Assembly (NCBI RefSeq): GCF_006337125.1
Contig: NZ_CP040887.1
Coordinates: forward strand, 2,790,001-2,854,000
DNA from: Serinicoccus chungangensis
Lineage (GTDB): Bacteria; Actinomycetota; Actinomycetes; Actinomycetales; Dermatophilaceae
DNA length: 64,000 bases
Direction: 5' to 3'
Part shown: positions 38,606 to 49,845 of the stretch, piece by piece
Numbering within the stretch: position 1 is the first letter of the stretch
Layout of the letters: each line of letters starts with the position of its first letter
The notes under the pieces: generated by a model
Seen by the model: the letters and a program-made list of their open reading frames with translations, nothing else
Database searches by the model: none
Told to the model about the DNA's origin: nothing
Program-made: the position numbers and the translations under genes

Positions 38606-38624
38606 TGAGGCTACCCTTGCCTAA
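38606..38624. promoter_or_regulatory. Iron box (IdeR/DtxR-type)
   Basis: Read on the minus strand, TTAGGCAAGGGTAGCCTCA agrees with the DtxR/IdeR consensus TTAGGTTAGGCTAACCTAA at about 14 of 19 positions. It lies 20 bp before the siderophore-interacting gene start and 86 bp before the divergent chorismate-enzyme start, so iron could control either or both. Confidence 0.65.
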
Positions 38625-38644
38625 TACACGTCTGAAGGAGATCC

Positions 38645-39445
38645 ATGTACGGCACGGTCGTGCGCACCGAGCAGCTCACCCCCCACCTCGTCCGCGTCGT
38701 CCTCGGCGGCGACGGGCTCGACGACTTCGCCGAGCCCACGTTCGCGGACTCCTACGTCAACATGTTCTTCCTCCCCCCGGAGGCCGGCTACCAGCCGCCG
38801 TTCGACACCGAGGCGGTCCGCGACCTGCCGCGCGAGCGCCGCCCCTACCCCCGACGCATCACCGTCCGCTCCTGGGACCCGCGCCGGCGCGAGCTCGCCG
38901 TGGACATCGCGGTCCACGGCGAGGTGGGGTATGCCGGTCGGTGGGCCCGGCACGCGGCTCCCGGCGACCGGGTCCAGCTGCGCGGACCGGCGGGGGACTA
39001 CTCCCCGCCGGAGGAGACGGCGGAGGCCTACCTCCTCGTCGGCGACGAGAGCGCCCTGCCGGCCGTCGCGGCCTGCCTGGAGTCTGTGCCGACGGGCCGC
39101 CCCGTCCTGGCGCTCGTCGAGGTCGACGGACCCGAGGAGGAGCTGACGCTGGACTCCCCCGGCGACCTGCGGGTCGTCTACGTCCACCGGCAGGGGCACC
39201 CGGACCCGACCCGGCTCCTGGTCGACACCCTGGCCGCGACGCCGCTGCCCCCGGGTCGGCTCAGCGCCTTCGTCCACGGCGAGGCCGGGTCCATCCGGGC
39301 GGTGCGCCGGCACCTGCTCCACCGGGCCCTCGTCGACCCGGCGCTGCTGTCCTGCTCGCCCTACTGGCACCGGGGCTCCACGGACGAGGAGTGGCGCTCG
39401 GTCAAGGCGGAGTGGGTGCGGGCCATGCACGCCGAGACCGCCTGA
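38645..39445 (+). CDS. Siderophore-interacting protein (FAD-binding ferric reductase)
   Basis: 266 residues of the SIP/ViuB family, which reduces ferric siderophores inside the cell. FAD-binding RxxT-like pattern PRRITVRSWDPRRREL, then GYAGRWARHAAPGDRVQLRGPAGDY and AYLLVGDESALPAVAACLESV, and the C-terminal SCSPYWHRGSTDEEW, are typical. AAGGAG with a four-base spacer precedes the ATG. An iron box sits in its promoter region, consistent with derepression under iron limitation. No siderophore importer or synthetase is nearby. Confidence 0.93.
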   Translation: MYGTVVRTEQLTPHLVRVVLGGDGLDDFAEPTFADSYVNMFFLPPEAGYQPPFDTEAVRDLPRERRPYPRRITVRSWDPRRRELAVDIAVHGEVGYAGRWARHAAPGDRVQLRGPAGDYSPPEETAEAYLLVGDESALPAVAACLESVPTGRPVLALVEVDGPEEELTLDSPGDLRVVYVHRQGHPDPTRLLVDTLAATPLPPGRLSAFVHGEAGSIRAVRRHLLHRALVDPALLSCSPYWHRGSTDEEWRSVKAEWVRAMHAETA

Positions 39446-39525
39446 CCTCGACCCGCCGCGCAGCCTCCGTCGTGCCGTCACCCGGCCGACACCTCGGCGA
39501 CACCTGGGGGTGGCAGGCTCCCGTC

Positions 39526-39744
39526 ATGTCCGTGACCGCGCCCGCCGCCGTGTCGGCCGTCGTCGACGAGCTCGTGACGGTGTTCGCGGGGGTCTTCAGC
39601 AGGGCGGAGGTGGCCTTCGTGGTCGAGGACAGCTGGCAGGACCTGCAGGCGCGCTCCCGCACCCCGCACTTCCTCACCGCCCTGCTGCGCAAGGACGCCC
39701 GGGACCGGCTGACCCAGATGGCCCGCTACCGCGGGCTGCGCTGA
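39526..39744 (+). CDS. Small three-helix-bundle dimerisation domain protein
   Basis: 72 residues: VVDELVTVFAGVFSRAEVAF, VEDSWQDLQARSRTPH, FLTALLRKDARDRLTQMARY. This three-helix pattern precedes arsenate reductase-type phosphatase domains in many actinobacteria (dimerisation segment, from memory of the family). Here it stands alone, followed 88 bp later by a gene with a similar helical N-terminus fused to a degenerate phosphatase fold. Possible heteromeric partner. It follows the SIP gene after 80 bp. Confidence 0.6.
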   Translation: MSVTAPAAVSAVVDELVTVFAGVFSRAEVAFVVEDSWQDLQARSRTPHFLTALLRKDARDRLTQMARYRGLR

Positions 39745-39832
39745 GCGGCGTCACCCGTTCGTCGGCCAGCGTCCGCCCGCCCGTCATCCGCACGTCACGC
39801 CCCGGCCCCCGCGACGGTGGTTGGCTGACCCC

Positions 39833-40543
39833 ATGGCTGAGGCAGACCCGCACGAGATCGACATGCTGCGCCGCGCGCTGGTGAGCAGGTACGACGGAAC
39901 CCTGTCCGCGGAGGACGTCGAGGCCGCCGTGGACCAGGCCCGGGGCGAGCTGGAGCGCCGGGCGAGCCTCGACGAGTTCCTCACCGTCTTCGTCCAGCGC
40001 CGGGCCGAGGAGCTGCTCGCCGAGCGGGCGCGCGAGCGCGGCATCGACCTCGCCCACGTCACCCAGGTGCTCTTCGTCGACGACGCCAACACCGGCCGCA
40101 GCCACGTCGCCGCCGTCATCGCGAACGGCCGCGGCGGGGGCCTCGTCCGGGCCCGCTCCGGCGGGGTGACCCCCGGCGAGCAGATCCGCCCGGAGATCCA
40201 GGACCTGCTGCGGGACAGGGGCTTCGACCCCACCGAGTTCACCGTGACCCCGATGACCGGCACGCTCGTGCTGACCTCCGACCTCGTGGTGACCATGGGG
40301 CTCACCGAGGAGGAGAAGGTCCACATGCCCACCCACGGTCTGCACCAGGTGGACTGGGACGACCTCACCTCGCTGGAGGGCAGGGAGGACCTCGACGCCG
40401 CCTTCGAGGAGATCGAGACCCGGGTCTCCGAGCTGGTCGACGCGCTGCTCGAGAAGGACCTGGCCACCCGCGCGGTCGACCCCGAGGTCGAGGAAGAGCT
40501 GCGCCGGGTCATCGAGGAGCTGCACGACCCGGACCGCGGCTGA
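39833..40543 (+). CDS. Low-molecular-weight phosphatase/arsenate reductase-fold protein lacking the catalytic cysteine
   Basis: 236 residues. Residues 1-70 form a three-helix segment (HEIDMLRRALVSRYDGTLSAEDVE). From about 77 the LMW-PTP/ArsC fold begins: QVLFVDDANTGRSHVAA, IRPEIQDLLRDRGFD, LVVTMGLTEEEKVHMPTHG, HQVDWDDLTS. In active members the P-loop is VLFVC-x5-R; here D83 stands in the cysteine position while R89 and the following Ser are kept. The whole protein contains no cysteine, so the usual redox cascade is impossible. Probably a pseudoenzyme that binds a phosphate-like ligand or a partner. A TTG four codons upstream is an alternative start. Confidence 0.8.
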   Translation: MAEADPHEIDMLRRALVSRYDGTLSAEDVEAAVDQARGELERRASLDEFLTVFVQRRAEELLAERARERGIDLAHVTQVLFVDDANTGRSHVAAVIANGRGGGLVRARSGGVTPGEQIRPEIQDLLRDRGFDPTEFTVTPMTGTLVLTSDLVVTMGLTEEEKVHMPTHGLHQVDWDDLTSLEGREDLDAAFEEIETRVSELVDALLEKDLATRAVDPEVEEELRRVIEELHDPDRG

Positions 40544-40561
40544 GCCCGGCTGACGCACCGA

Positions 40562-40591
40562 GGGCCGGCCCCGGTGCGCCAGGGCCGGCCC
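40562..40591. terminator. Bidirectional terminator between convergent phosphatase-fold gene and ilvD
   Basis: GGGCCGGCCC (itself a palindrome) occurs twice, 10 bases apart, so the copies can form a 10-bp stem. It lies between convergent stops. Confidence 0.55.
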
Positions 40592-40612
40592 GCGATGACT
40601 CGTCGCACCGGG

Positions 40613-43439
<2,827 letters not shown>

Positions 43440-43775
43440 CTAGAAGGCGGCAGCGGCCATGGCGCCGACGGGGCGCGGGCCGTTGTCGTTGATCTGCCAG
43501 AGCTGGGTGCGGATGACGTCGGCGTCCTCCAGCTCCTCGATGTGGATGACCTCGACCAGCTTGTCGAGCTGGCTGGTGACCTTGTGCAGCTGCTCGGCGT
43601 TGACGTTCACGACGATCGTCATCCGGCTGACCTTGTTGTCCTCGGTCGGGCCGACGACCAGGTGGTCGATGTTGAAGTTGCGCCGCGCGAAGAGGACCGA
43701 GACCCGGGCCAGCACCCCGGGGTTGTTCTCGACCAGGACGGACAGGGCGTGGCGGGTGCGAGCGGCGTCGCTCAT
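43440..43775 (-). CDS. ilvN: Acetolactate synthase regulatory subunit IlvN (short form)
   Basis: 111 residues. Opens with the ACT domain HALSVLVENNPGVLARVSVLFARRNFNIDHLVVGPTEDN and SRMTIVVNVNAEQLHKVTSQLDKLVEV, the valine-binding region that feedback-inhibits IlvB. The second domain found in most actinobacterial IlvN (about 165 residues) is absent: the protein ends soon after VIRTQLWQINDNG. No frame-shifted remnant is visible before the repeat pair. E. coli IlvN is a comparable single-domain form. Lies 101 bp after ilvB. Confidence 0.9.
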   Translation of the reverse strand: MSDAARTRHALSVLVENNPGVLARVSVLFARRNFNIDHLVVGPTEDNKVSRMTIVVNVNAEQLHKVTSQLDKLVEVIHIEELEDADVIRTQLWQINDNGPRPVGAMAAAAF

Positions 43776-43876
43776 GGTGGTGCCTTTCGTCGGGTGCTGC
43801 TCGGGGGTGTGCGGTCGGTAGGCGGGGGCGGGCGTGGGAAGCCCCGGGTCACGTGGAGGGTAGTCGGACAGCAGGG

Positions 43877-45682
43877 TCACTCGTCCTCCCCGAAGTCGGG
43901 TCGCACGTCGCGCGCGTGCTGGATGTCGTCGTTGCTCGTCCCGGCGGCGACCATGGGCCAGACCATGGCGTCCTGGCTGACCCGGAAGTCGACGACCACC
44001 GGCTGGTCGTCGACCGCCATCGCCGCCTCGATGGTGGCGTCGACGTCCTCGGCGCGCTCGCAGCGCAGGCCGACGCACCCGTAGGCCGTGGCCAGCGTGG
44101 CGAAGTCCGGCACCTGCATCGAGGGCAGCTGGGAGTGGCTGAAGCGCTCGGAGTAGAACAGCGCCTGCCACTGCTTGACCATCCCGAGGGCGGCGTTGTT
44201 GATGATGGCCACCTTGATGGGGATGCCCTCGACCGAGCAGGTCGCGAGCTCCTGGTTGGTCATCTGGAAGCAGCCGTCCCCGTCGATCGCCCAGACGGTG
44301 GCGTCCGGCATGCCCACCTTGGCGCCCATGGCGGCGGGCACGGCATACCCCATGGTCCCGAGCCCGCCGGAGTTCAGCCAGCGTCGAGGCTCGTCGTAGG
44401 TGATGAACTGGCTGGCCCACATCTGGTGCTGGCCGACGCCGGCGGCGAAGATCGTGTCCGGGCCGGAGATCGCGCCCAGCCGCTCGATGACCAGCTGCGG
44501 CGCCAGCGCGCCGCCGGCGGGCGTGTCGTAGCCCAGCGGGTACCGCTCCTTCCAGGAGCGGCACCGGCGGACCCACGCCTCGTGCTGCGGGGCCGCCCCG
44601 GCGGCGGTGCGCCGGGTCCACTCGGTGAGCAGCAGGCCGATGGTCTCCCGGGCGTCGCCGACGAGACCGACCGCGGTGGGGAAGTTCTTGCCGATCTCGG
44701 CGGGGTCGATGTCGGCGTGGACGATGGTCGCGTCCGGGGCGAAGGTGTGCTTGGCCCCGGTGACCCGGTCGTCGAAGCGCGCGCCCAGGCTGATGATGAG
44801 GTCGGACTTCTGCAGCGTCGCCACACCGGAGACGCTCCCGTGCATGCCGGGCATCCCCATGTGCTGGGGGTGGCTGTCGGGGAAGACGCCCCGGGCCATG
44901 AGGGTGGTGACCACGGGGATGCCCGTCAGCTCGGCCAGCTGCCGGACCTGCTCCGCGGCGTTGGACCGCAGGCACCCGCCGCCGACGTAGAGCACGGGAC
45001 GCCGGTGGGTGAGCATGAGCTCGACGGCGTCCCGGACCGCCTCCGGCGCGGGGGCGCTCGGCGTCCGGTACCCCGGCATGGGCAGCTGCAGCAGGGTCTC
45101 GTCGGCGAGGGCCACCAGGGCGTCCTTGGTGACGTCGACGAGCACCGGGCCGGGGCGCCCGGTGGAGGCGATGTGGAAGGCCGAGGCGACGGTGGCGGCG
45201 ATCTCGTCCGGGTCGGTGACGAGGAAGGAGTGCTTGGTCACCGGCATGGAGATCGACCGGATGTCCGCCTCCTGGAAGGCGTCCGAGCCGATGGCGCTGC
45301 TCGCGACGTTGCCGGTGATGGCGACCATCGGCACCGAGTCCATGTTGGCGTCCGCGAGGGACGTGACGAGGTTGGTCGCACCCGGGCCGGACGTGGCCAG
45401 GCACACGCCCACCCGGCCGGTGGCGGCGGCATACCCCTGGGCGGCGTGCCCGGCGCCCTGCTCGTGCCGGACGAGGATGTGCCGGACCTTCGCGCCGTAG
45501 AGCGCGTCGTAGAGGGGCAGCACCGCTCCCCCGGGCAGGCCGAAGACGTGCTCGACACCCAGGCGCTCGAGGGTCCCGACGAGGGCCTCGGCGCCGGTGC
45601 GCCGCGCGGTGCCGGTGGACCGGCCACCGCTGTCACCGGGTGCGGTGTCGGTGGCCCCGTCGGAGATGTGGGTCGCGGTCAT
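43877..45682 (-). CDS. ilvB: Acetolactate synthase large subunit IlvB
   Basis: ThDP enzyme that condenses pyruvate (or pyruvate with 2-ketobutyrate) in the first committed step to Val, Leu and Ile. 601 residues; catalytic glutamate E74 in [37 protein letters not shown], the ThDP/Mg motif [15 protein letters not shown] to NN, and FAD-binding middle domain. Start at MTATHISDG. The 5' leader holds a peptide, hairpins and a T-tailed terminator, so expression is attenuated by branched-chain amino acid supply. Confidence 0.97.
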   Translation of the reverse strand: MTATHISDGATDTAPGDSGGRSTGTARRTGAEALVGTLERLGVEHVFGLPGGAVLPLYDALYGAKVRHILVRHEQGAGHAAQGYAAATGRVGVCLATSGPGATNLVTSLADANMDSVPMVAITGNVASSAIGSDAFQEADIRSISMPVTKHSFLVTDPDEIAATVASAFHIASTGRPGPVLVDVTKDALVALADETLLQLPMPGYRTPSAPAPEAVRDAVELMLTHRRPVLYVGGGCLRSNAAEQVRQLAELTGIPVVTTLMARGVFPDSHPQHMGMPGMHGSVSGVATLQKSDLIISLGARFDDRVTGAKHTFAPDATIVHADIDPAEIGKNFPTAVGLVGDARETIGLLLTEWTRRTAAGAAPQHEAWVRRCRSWKERYPLGYDTPAGGALAPQLVIERLGAISGPDTIFAAGVGQHQMWASQFITYDEPRRWLNSGGLGTMGYAVPAAMGAKVGMPDATVWAIDGDGCFQMTNQELATCSVEGIPIKVAIINNAALGMVKQWQALFYSERFSHSQLPSMQVPDFATLATAYGCVGLRCERAEDVDATIEAAMAVDDQPVVVDFRVSQDAMVWPMVAAGTSNDDIQHARDVRPDFGEDE

Positions 45683-45725
45683 GTGCGGGTCTTCCTGACG
45701 TCCGGGAGGGCTGGGCTGTGGCAAC

Positions 45726-45760
45726 AAAAAACCCCTCGGCCCGGTCGGGCTGGCGAGGGG
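45726..45760 (-). terminator. Attenuator terminator in the ilvB leader
   Basis: On the minus strand CCCCTCG and CGAGGGG pair around an inner GCCC-GACC-GGGC stem, followed directly by six T residues. It sits 44 bases before the ilvB ATG. A preceding inverted repeat (GGACGCG/CGCGTCC, 45762-45799) could form the competing structure. Confidence 0.85.
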
Positions 45761-45799
45761 AGGACGCGTCGATGGCGAGGATCGGCCGGCGGCGCGTCC

Positions 45800-45832
45800 C
45801 TAGGTAATAAGTACGAGAGCGGAGAACTGCAT
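45800..45832 (-). CDS. ilvB leader peptide
   Basis: Ten codons encode MQFSALVLIT and a TAG stop, 118 bp upstream of ilvB and before an intrinsic terminator. The regulatory codons are CTC GTA CTT ATT (Leu-Val-Leu-Ile); GTA, CTT and ATT are rare in this GC-rich sequence, which would make stalling sensitive. The ATG lies exactly six bases after a probable -10 box, so the transcript may start at the ATG (leaderless). Leader-peptide attenuation of ilvB is known in actinobacteria. Confidence 0.8.
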   Translation of the reverse strand: MQFSALVLIT

Positions 45833-45838
45833 GAGGCC

Positions 45839-45868
45839 ATACAACCCCGCGACATGCCGCCACGTCAA
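45839..45868 (-). promoter_or_regulatory. Probable ilvB promoter
   Basis: On the minus strand TTGACG and TTGTAT separated by 18 bases. The -10 ends six bases before the leader-peptide ATG, consistent with transcription beginning at the ATG. Confidence 0.65.
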
Positions 45869-45912
45869 CCCCAGGCGGGCGATGTGACGTGAGGCACACC
45901 GTGGACGACAGT

Positions 45913-45939
45913 TCTCGATATATCGTTGACGTATCGAGA
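45913..45939. promoter_or_regulatory. Probable PadR operator
   Basis: TCTCGATA and TATCGAGA form perfect 8-bp arms, 11 bases apart; a second palindrome CGATATATCG lies across the left arm. It overlaps the -35 of the PadR gene promoter, so autorepression is likely. Confidence 0.6.
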
Positions 45940-45955
45940 CACGTCGCGTTATTCT
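45926..45955 (+). promoter_or_regulatory. Probable padR-type gene promoter
   Basis: TTGACG and TATTCT separated by 18 bases, 38 bp upstream of the ATG, with AGGAGG before the start codon. Confidence 0.55.
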
Positions 45956-45992
45956 TGTGGCTGACGACAGCATCCACCCCAGGAGGACACTC

Positions 45993-46817
45993 ATGACTCG
46001 ACACAGCAACGGGGGCTTCGGCTCCTTCGAGGACCAGATCTTCGGCCCGAACGGCATCCTCGGTCAGGTCTTCGGGCCGCAGGGCGGCCCCTTCGGTCCG
46101 GGAGGCGGCCCGCAGGGCTTCGGTCGCCGCGGCGGCTTCTTCGGCCCCCAGGGCGGCGCCCCGGGTCCCGGCCCGGGCCCGCGCCGCGCCCGCCGCGGTG
46201 ACGTCCGCAACGCCGTGCTGCACCTGCTGCAGCGCGAGCCGATGAACGGCTACCAGCTCATGCAGGAGATCGAGCAGAGCTCCGGCGGCGCCTGGCGGCC
46301 CAGCTCCGGCGCGATCTACCCCGCGCTCTCGCTGCTGGAGGACGAGGGCCTGGTCACCCAGACCGACGTCGACGGGCGACGTGCCTACGAGCTCACCGAG
46401 GCCGGCCGTGCGGCCGCCGAGGACCTGCCTCCCCAGGGGTGGGCCGGCGGCGAGGAGCCGGAGGACCCGTGGGCGCAGGACCGCTCCTCCAGGAGGGGCC
46501 GCGGCCCGGGCGGACGAGGGCACGGCGGGCACCAGGACCGCCACCGCCACTCCTCGCGCGGACCCGGGGGCGACCGACGCGGCAGCGCCGGCACCCTGTG
46601 GAAGGCTCTCGGCAGCGTCGCCATGGCGACCCAGGCCGTCGGCCAGTCCGGCCAGGACCAGCTCAACCAGCAGGCCGCCGAGCTGCTCGACCGCACCCGC
46701 CGCGACCTCTACCGCATGCTCGCCGAGGCCGAGGTGGCCCGCGACGAGTTCGACGAGGAGCGGGCCGAGGAGGAGATCGCCGAGGAGATCGCCGAGGGCG
46801 AGATCGTCGAGGACTGA
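45993..46817 (+). CDS. PadR-family transcriptional regulator
   Basis: 274 residues. A Gly/Pro/Phe-rich flexible N-terminus (repeats of FGPQGGPFG type, 1-65) precedes the PadR winged helix: RDVRNAVLHLLQREPMNGYQLMQEIEQSSGGAWRPSSGAIYPALSLLEDEGLV. The C-terminus has helices ending in a run of Glu/Ile (EIAEEIAEGEIVED), probably the dimer arm. AGGAGG lies six bases before the ATG. Strong promoter and palindromes upstream suggest autoregulation. Targets unknown; often PadR proteins control nearby efflux genes, but none is here. Confidence 0.9.
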   Translation: MTRHSNGGFGSFEDQIFGPNGILGQVFGPQGGPFGPGGGPQGFGRRGGFFGPQGGAPGPGPGPRRARRGDVRNAVLHLLQREPMNGYQLMQEIEQSSGGAWRPSSGAIYPALSLLEDEGLVTQTDVDGRRAYELTEAGRAAAEDLPPQGWAGGEEPEDPWAQDRSSRRGRGPGGRGHGGHQDRHRHSSRGPGGDRRGSAGTLWKALGSVAMATQAVGQSGQDQLNQQAAELLDRTRRDLYRMLAEAEVARDEFDEERAEEEIAEEIAEGEIVED

Positions 46818-46842
46818 CGCCCCGTCGCGGGCCCGCCACCAC

Positions 46843-46878
46843 GCCGTCCCCCGGGGCCGCACCGCCCCCGGGGACGGC
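46843..46878 (+). terminator. Hairpin between the PadR gene and lpdA
   Basis: Arms GCCGTCCCC and GGGGACGGC are perfect over nine bases, with a long GC-rich loop that can extend the stem. Lies just upstream of the lpdA start. Confidence 0.55.
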
Positions 46879-46891
46879 ATAGTGTGGTCCC

Positions 46892-48292
46892 ATGGCCGAT
46901 CACTATGACGTTGTTGTCCTGGGCGCCGGTCCCGGCGGGTATGTCGCGGCGATCCGCGCGTCCCAGCTGGGCAAGAAGGTGGCCGTCGTCGAGAAGAAGT
47001 ACTGGGGCGGTGTCTGCCTCAACGTCGGGTGCATCCCGAGCAAGGCCCTGATCCGCAACGCGGAGATCGCGCACCTGCTCCAGCACGACAAGAAGAAGTA
47101 CGGCATCGAGGGTGATGCCACCATGTCCTACGGGCCGACCTTCCAGCGCTCCCGCTCGGTCAGCAGCGGCATCGTCAAGGGCGTGCACTACCTCATGAAG
47201 AAGAACAAGATCACCGAGGTGGACGGCTGGGGGACGCTGACCTCGGCCACCTCGATGGACGTCAAGGACGACGACGGCAACACCAGCCAACTCACCTTCG
47301 ACGACCTCATCCTGGCCACCGGGTCGGTCACCAGGATGCTGCCCGGTGTCGAGGTCAGCAAGAACGTCGTGACCTACGAGGAGCAGATCCTCGACGAGGA
47401 GCTGCCGGGCTCCATCGTCATCGCCGGCTCGGGGGCCATCGGTGTGGAGTTCGCCTACGTCATGGCCAACTTCGGCGTGGACGTCACCATCGTCGAGTTC
47501 CTCGACCGGATCGTCCCCCTCGAGGAGCCGGAGATCTCCAAGGCGCTGGCCAAGGAGTACAAGAAGCTCGGCATCAAGATGATGACCAGCACCAAGGTCG
47601 AGAACGTCGAGGACACCGGTGACGGCGTCAAGGTCACCGTGACCCCGGCCGACGGCGGGGACTCCCAGACGCTGGAGGCCGACAAGCTGCTCTCCGCCAT
47701 CGGCTTCGCGCCGCGGGTCGAGGGCTTCGGGCTGGAGAACGTCGGCGTCGAGCTGACCGAGCGCGGTGCCATCGCCATCGACGACTACATGCGCACCAAC
47801 GTCGACGGCGTCTACGCCATCGGTGACGTCACCGCCAAGCTCATGCTGGCGCACACCGCCGAGGCGCAGGGCATCGTGGCCGCCGAGACCCTCGCGGGTG
47901 CCGAGACCATGCCGCTGGACTACACCTTCATCCCGCGCGCGACGTACTGCCACCCGCAGATCGCCTCGATGGGCCTCACCGAGCAGGCGGCCAAGGACGC
48001 CGGCCACGAGGTCAAGACCGCGCAGTTCCCCTTCTCCGCCAACGGCAAGGCCATGGGTCTGGGCGACGGCATCGGCTTCGTCAAGGTCGTCGCCGACGCG
48101 AAGTACAACGAGATCCTCGGCGCCCACCTCATCGGTCCTGACGTCACCGAGCTGCTCCCGGTCCTCAACCTGGCGCAGACCTGGGACCTCACCGCCGACG
48201 AGATGTCGCGCACCGTCTTCGCGCACCCGACCCTCGGCGAGGCCGTCAAGGAGGCCGTGCACGGCATCGCCGGGCACATGATCAACCTCTGA
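46892..48292 (+). CDS. lpdA: Dihydrolipoyl dehydrogenase
   Basis: 466 residues. E3 component of the pyruvate, 2-oxoglutarate and related complexes; reoxidises dihydrolipoamide with FAD and NAD. FAD motif [13 protein letters not shown], redox disulphide C42-x4-C47 ([13 protein letters not shown]), NAD motif [13 protein letters not shown], the [10 protein letters not shown] motif and active-site HPTLGE at the C-terminus. ATG start 74 bp after the PadR gene stop, across a hairpin. Confidence 0.96.
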   Translation: MADHYDVVVLGAGPGGYVAAIRASQLGKKVAVVEKKYWGGVCLNVGCIPSKALIRNAEIAHLLQHDKKKYGIEGDATMSYGPTFQRSRSVSSGIVKGVHYLMKKNKITEVDGWGTLTSATSMDVKDDDGNTSQLTFDDLILATGSVTRMLPGVEVSKNVVTYEEQILDEELPGSIVIAGSGAIGVEFAYVMANFGVDVTIVEFLDRIVPLEEPEISKALAKEYKKLGIKMMTSTKVENVEDTGDGVKVTVTPADGGDSQTLEADKLLSAIGFAPRVEGFGLENVGVELTERGAIAIDDYMRTNVDGVYAIGDVTAKLMLAHTAEAQGIVAAETLAGAETMPLDYTFIPRATYCHPQIASMGLTEQAAKDAGHEVKTAQFPFSANGKAMGLGDGIGFVKVVADAKYNEILGAHLIGPDVTELLPVLNLAQTWDLTADEMSRTVFAHPTLGEAVKEAVHGIAGHMINL

Positions 48293-48312
48293 CCACGCCC
48301 CGAGCGGCGCCC

Positions 48313-49845
48313 GTGGCTGCCCGCTGGAGCATCGGGCGCGCCGCCGTGCTCGTCGCCGGTCTGACCGGCGTCTCGACCCTGCTCGGCTTCGTCCGGGACG
48401 CCGTCATCGCGGCCGTCTACGGCGCCGGCCCGCAGCTGGACGCCTACTTCGTCGCGCTCGGCCTGGCCAACATCGTCCTGGGGCTGCTCGGCACGTCCCT
48501 CACCCGGGCCGCGACGCCGGTGCTCGCCCGCGAGGCCGACGGCGAGGACCGGTGCTCCGGGCACCGGACCTTCGACGTCGTCCTCACCCTGGCCGTGGTG
48601 GGGATCGGCGCCCTCAGCGTCGCCCTCGGCCTGGCCGCCGCACCGGTCTCCCGGGTGCTGGCCCCGGGACTGGACGGCGAGGCCGCCGACCTGCTCGTGC
48701 TGCTCACCCGGATCGTCCTCGTGACGACGGTGCTCGTCGCCGCGACCGATCTGCTGGTGGCCCTGGCCCAGGCGCACGGGGTCTTCCGCTGGGGTGCCCT
48801 GCAGGGGGTGCCGTTCAACCTCGTCATGATCGCCGCCGCCGGGCTGCTGGGGCCGCGCATCGGCGTGGTCGCCCTCGCGGTCGGCTTCGTCGTCGGGTCG
48901 CTCGCGCGGCTGGCCCTGCAGCTGGTCCCCGTCGCCCGGCACCGCTGGCCGGTCCGCCCCCGTCTCGACCTGCGGTCGCCGGGGGTCAGGGAGATCGGCT
49001 GGCTGCTGCCCCCGCTGCTCCTCGGCCAGGCGATGCTCAACGTCAACACCATCGTCGACCGGGCCGTGGCCTCCACCGTCGGGGACGGGGCGGTGACCGC
49101 GGTCTTCCTGGGCTGGCGGCTGGTCAACCTGCCCGAGATGCTCGTCGTGGCGGCGCTCGTGGCGCCGCTCTACCCGGCCATGGCGGCGGCGGCGGGAGCG
49201 CAGGACCGGGAGCGGCTGCGCGCCCTGGTGCACCGCGGTCTCGCGGTCTCGCTGACCCTCCTCGCGCCCGTCGCCGTCGCCTTCTTCGCCGCCCCGCAGC
49301 AGGTGGTCACCCTGGCGTTCGGCCGGGGGGCCTTCGACGAGCGCGCGGTGCAGGTCACCGCGGTGGCCGTCGTGTGCTTCCTGCCGGGGTTGCTGGCGCT
49401 GGCCTGCCGGCAGGTGCTCGTCAGCGCGTGCTACGCGGTCGGCGACACCCGCGGGCCGGTGGCCGTGGGCGTGCTGGCGATGGTCGTCAACGTCGTCGGG
49501 GACCTGACGCTCGCCCCCGTCCTCGGCGTGGCCGGGATCGTCGTGGCGACGTCGGCGTCGCTGCTGGTGGCCGCGGTGCTGACCGGCTGGCTCGCGGCCC
49601 GCCGGCACGGCCTGGTGCCCGGCCGGAGCACGGTGCCGATGCTAGGCCGCGCCGCGGTCGCGGGCCTGGGTGCGGCCCTGACCACGTGGTACGTCGTGCG
49701 GCTGGCGGGCCTGGAGCAGGCCTGGGCGGGCGCCGGCCTGGCCCTTGTCGTCGCCGCCGTGACCTACCAGCTCGCGCTCGCGCTGCTGCGGGCCCCGGAG
49801 CGCTACGTCGCCCTCCAGGTGGTGCGGCAGGTGCGCCGGCGCTGA
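48313..49845 (+). CDS. MurJ/MviN-type lipid II flippase-like protein
   Basis: 510 residues with about 13-14 transmembrane helices. The N-terminus GLTGVSTLLGFVRDAVIAAVYGAGPQLDAYFVALGLAN matches MurJ/MviN flippases, including the RDxxxAxxxG-type pattern, and FGRGAFDERAVQ and SACYAVGDTRGPV are family landmarks. In actinobacteria there are several MurJ-like paralogues, so this may be an accessory member serving a polysaccharide. GTG start, weak ribosome site. Its last 204 bp are covered by the antisense ATP-grasp gene. Confidence 0.85.
   Translation: MAARWSIGRAAVLVAGLTGVSTLLGFVRDAVIAAVYGAGPQLDAYFVALGLANIVLGLLGTSLTRAATPVLAREADGEDRCSGHRTFDVVLTLAVVGIGALSVALGLAAAPVSRVLAPGLDGEAADLLVLLTRIVLVTTVLVAATDLLVALAQAHGVFRWGALQGVPFNLVMIAAAGLLGPRIGVVALAVGFVVGSLARLALQLVPVARHRWPVRPRLDLRSPGVREIGWLLPPLLLGQAMLNVNTIVDRAVASTVGDGAVTAVFLGWRLVNLPEMLVVAALVAPLYPAMAAAAGAQDRERLRALVHRGLAVSLTLLAPVAVAFFAAPQQVVTLAFGRGAFDERAVQVTAVAVVCFLPGLLALACRQVLVSACYAVGDTRGPVAVGVLAMVVNVVGDLTLAPVLGVAGIVVATSASLLVAAVLTGWLAARRHGLVPGRSTVPMLGRAAVAGLGAALTTWYVVRLAGLEQAWAGAGLALVVAAVTYQLALALLRAPERYVALQVVRQVRRR

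Noticed and set aside
36433..39744. 1103-codon plus-strand frame through the chorismate enzyme and SIP region
   Set aside because: Shadow of three real genes; only its last 72 codons (from 39526) are accepted as a separate small gene.
43440..43775. IlvN truncated by frameshift
   Set aside because: No continuation of the second domain is visible in any frame before the repeat pair, so a genuine short form is more likely.
46058..46180. Collagen-like repeat protein
   Set aside because: The Gly/Pro/Phe-rich run is the N-terminus of the PadR regulator, without a regular Gly-X-Y period.
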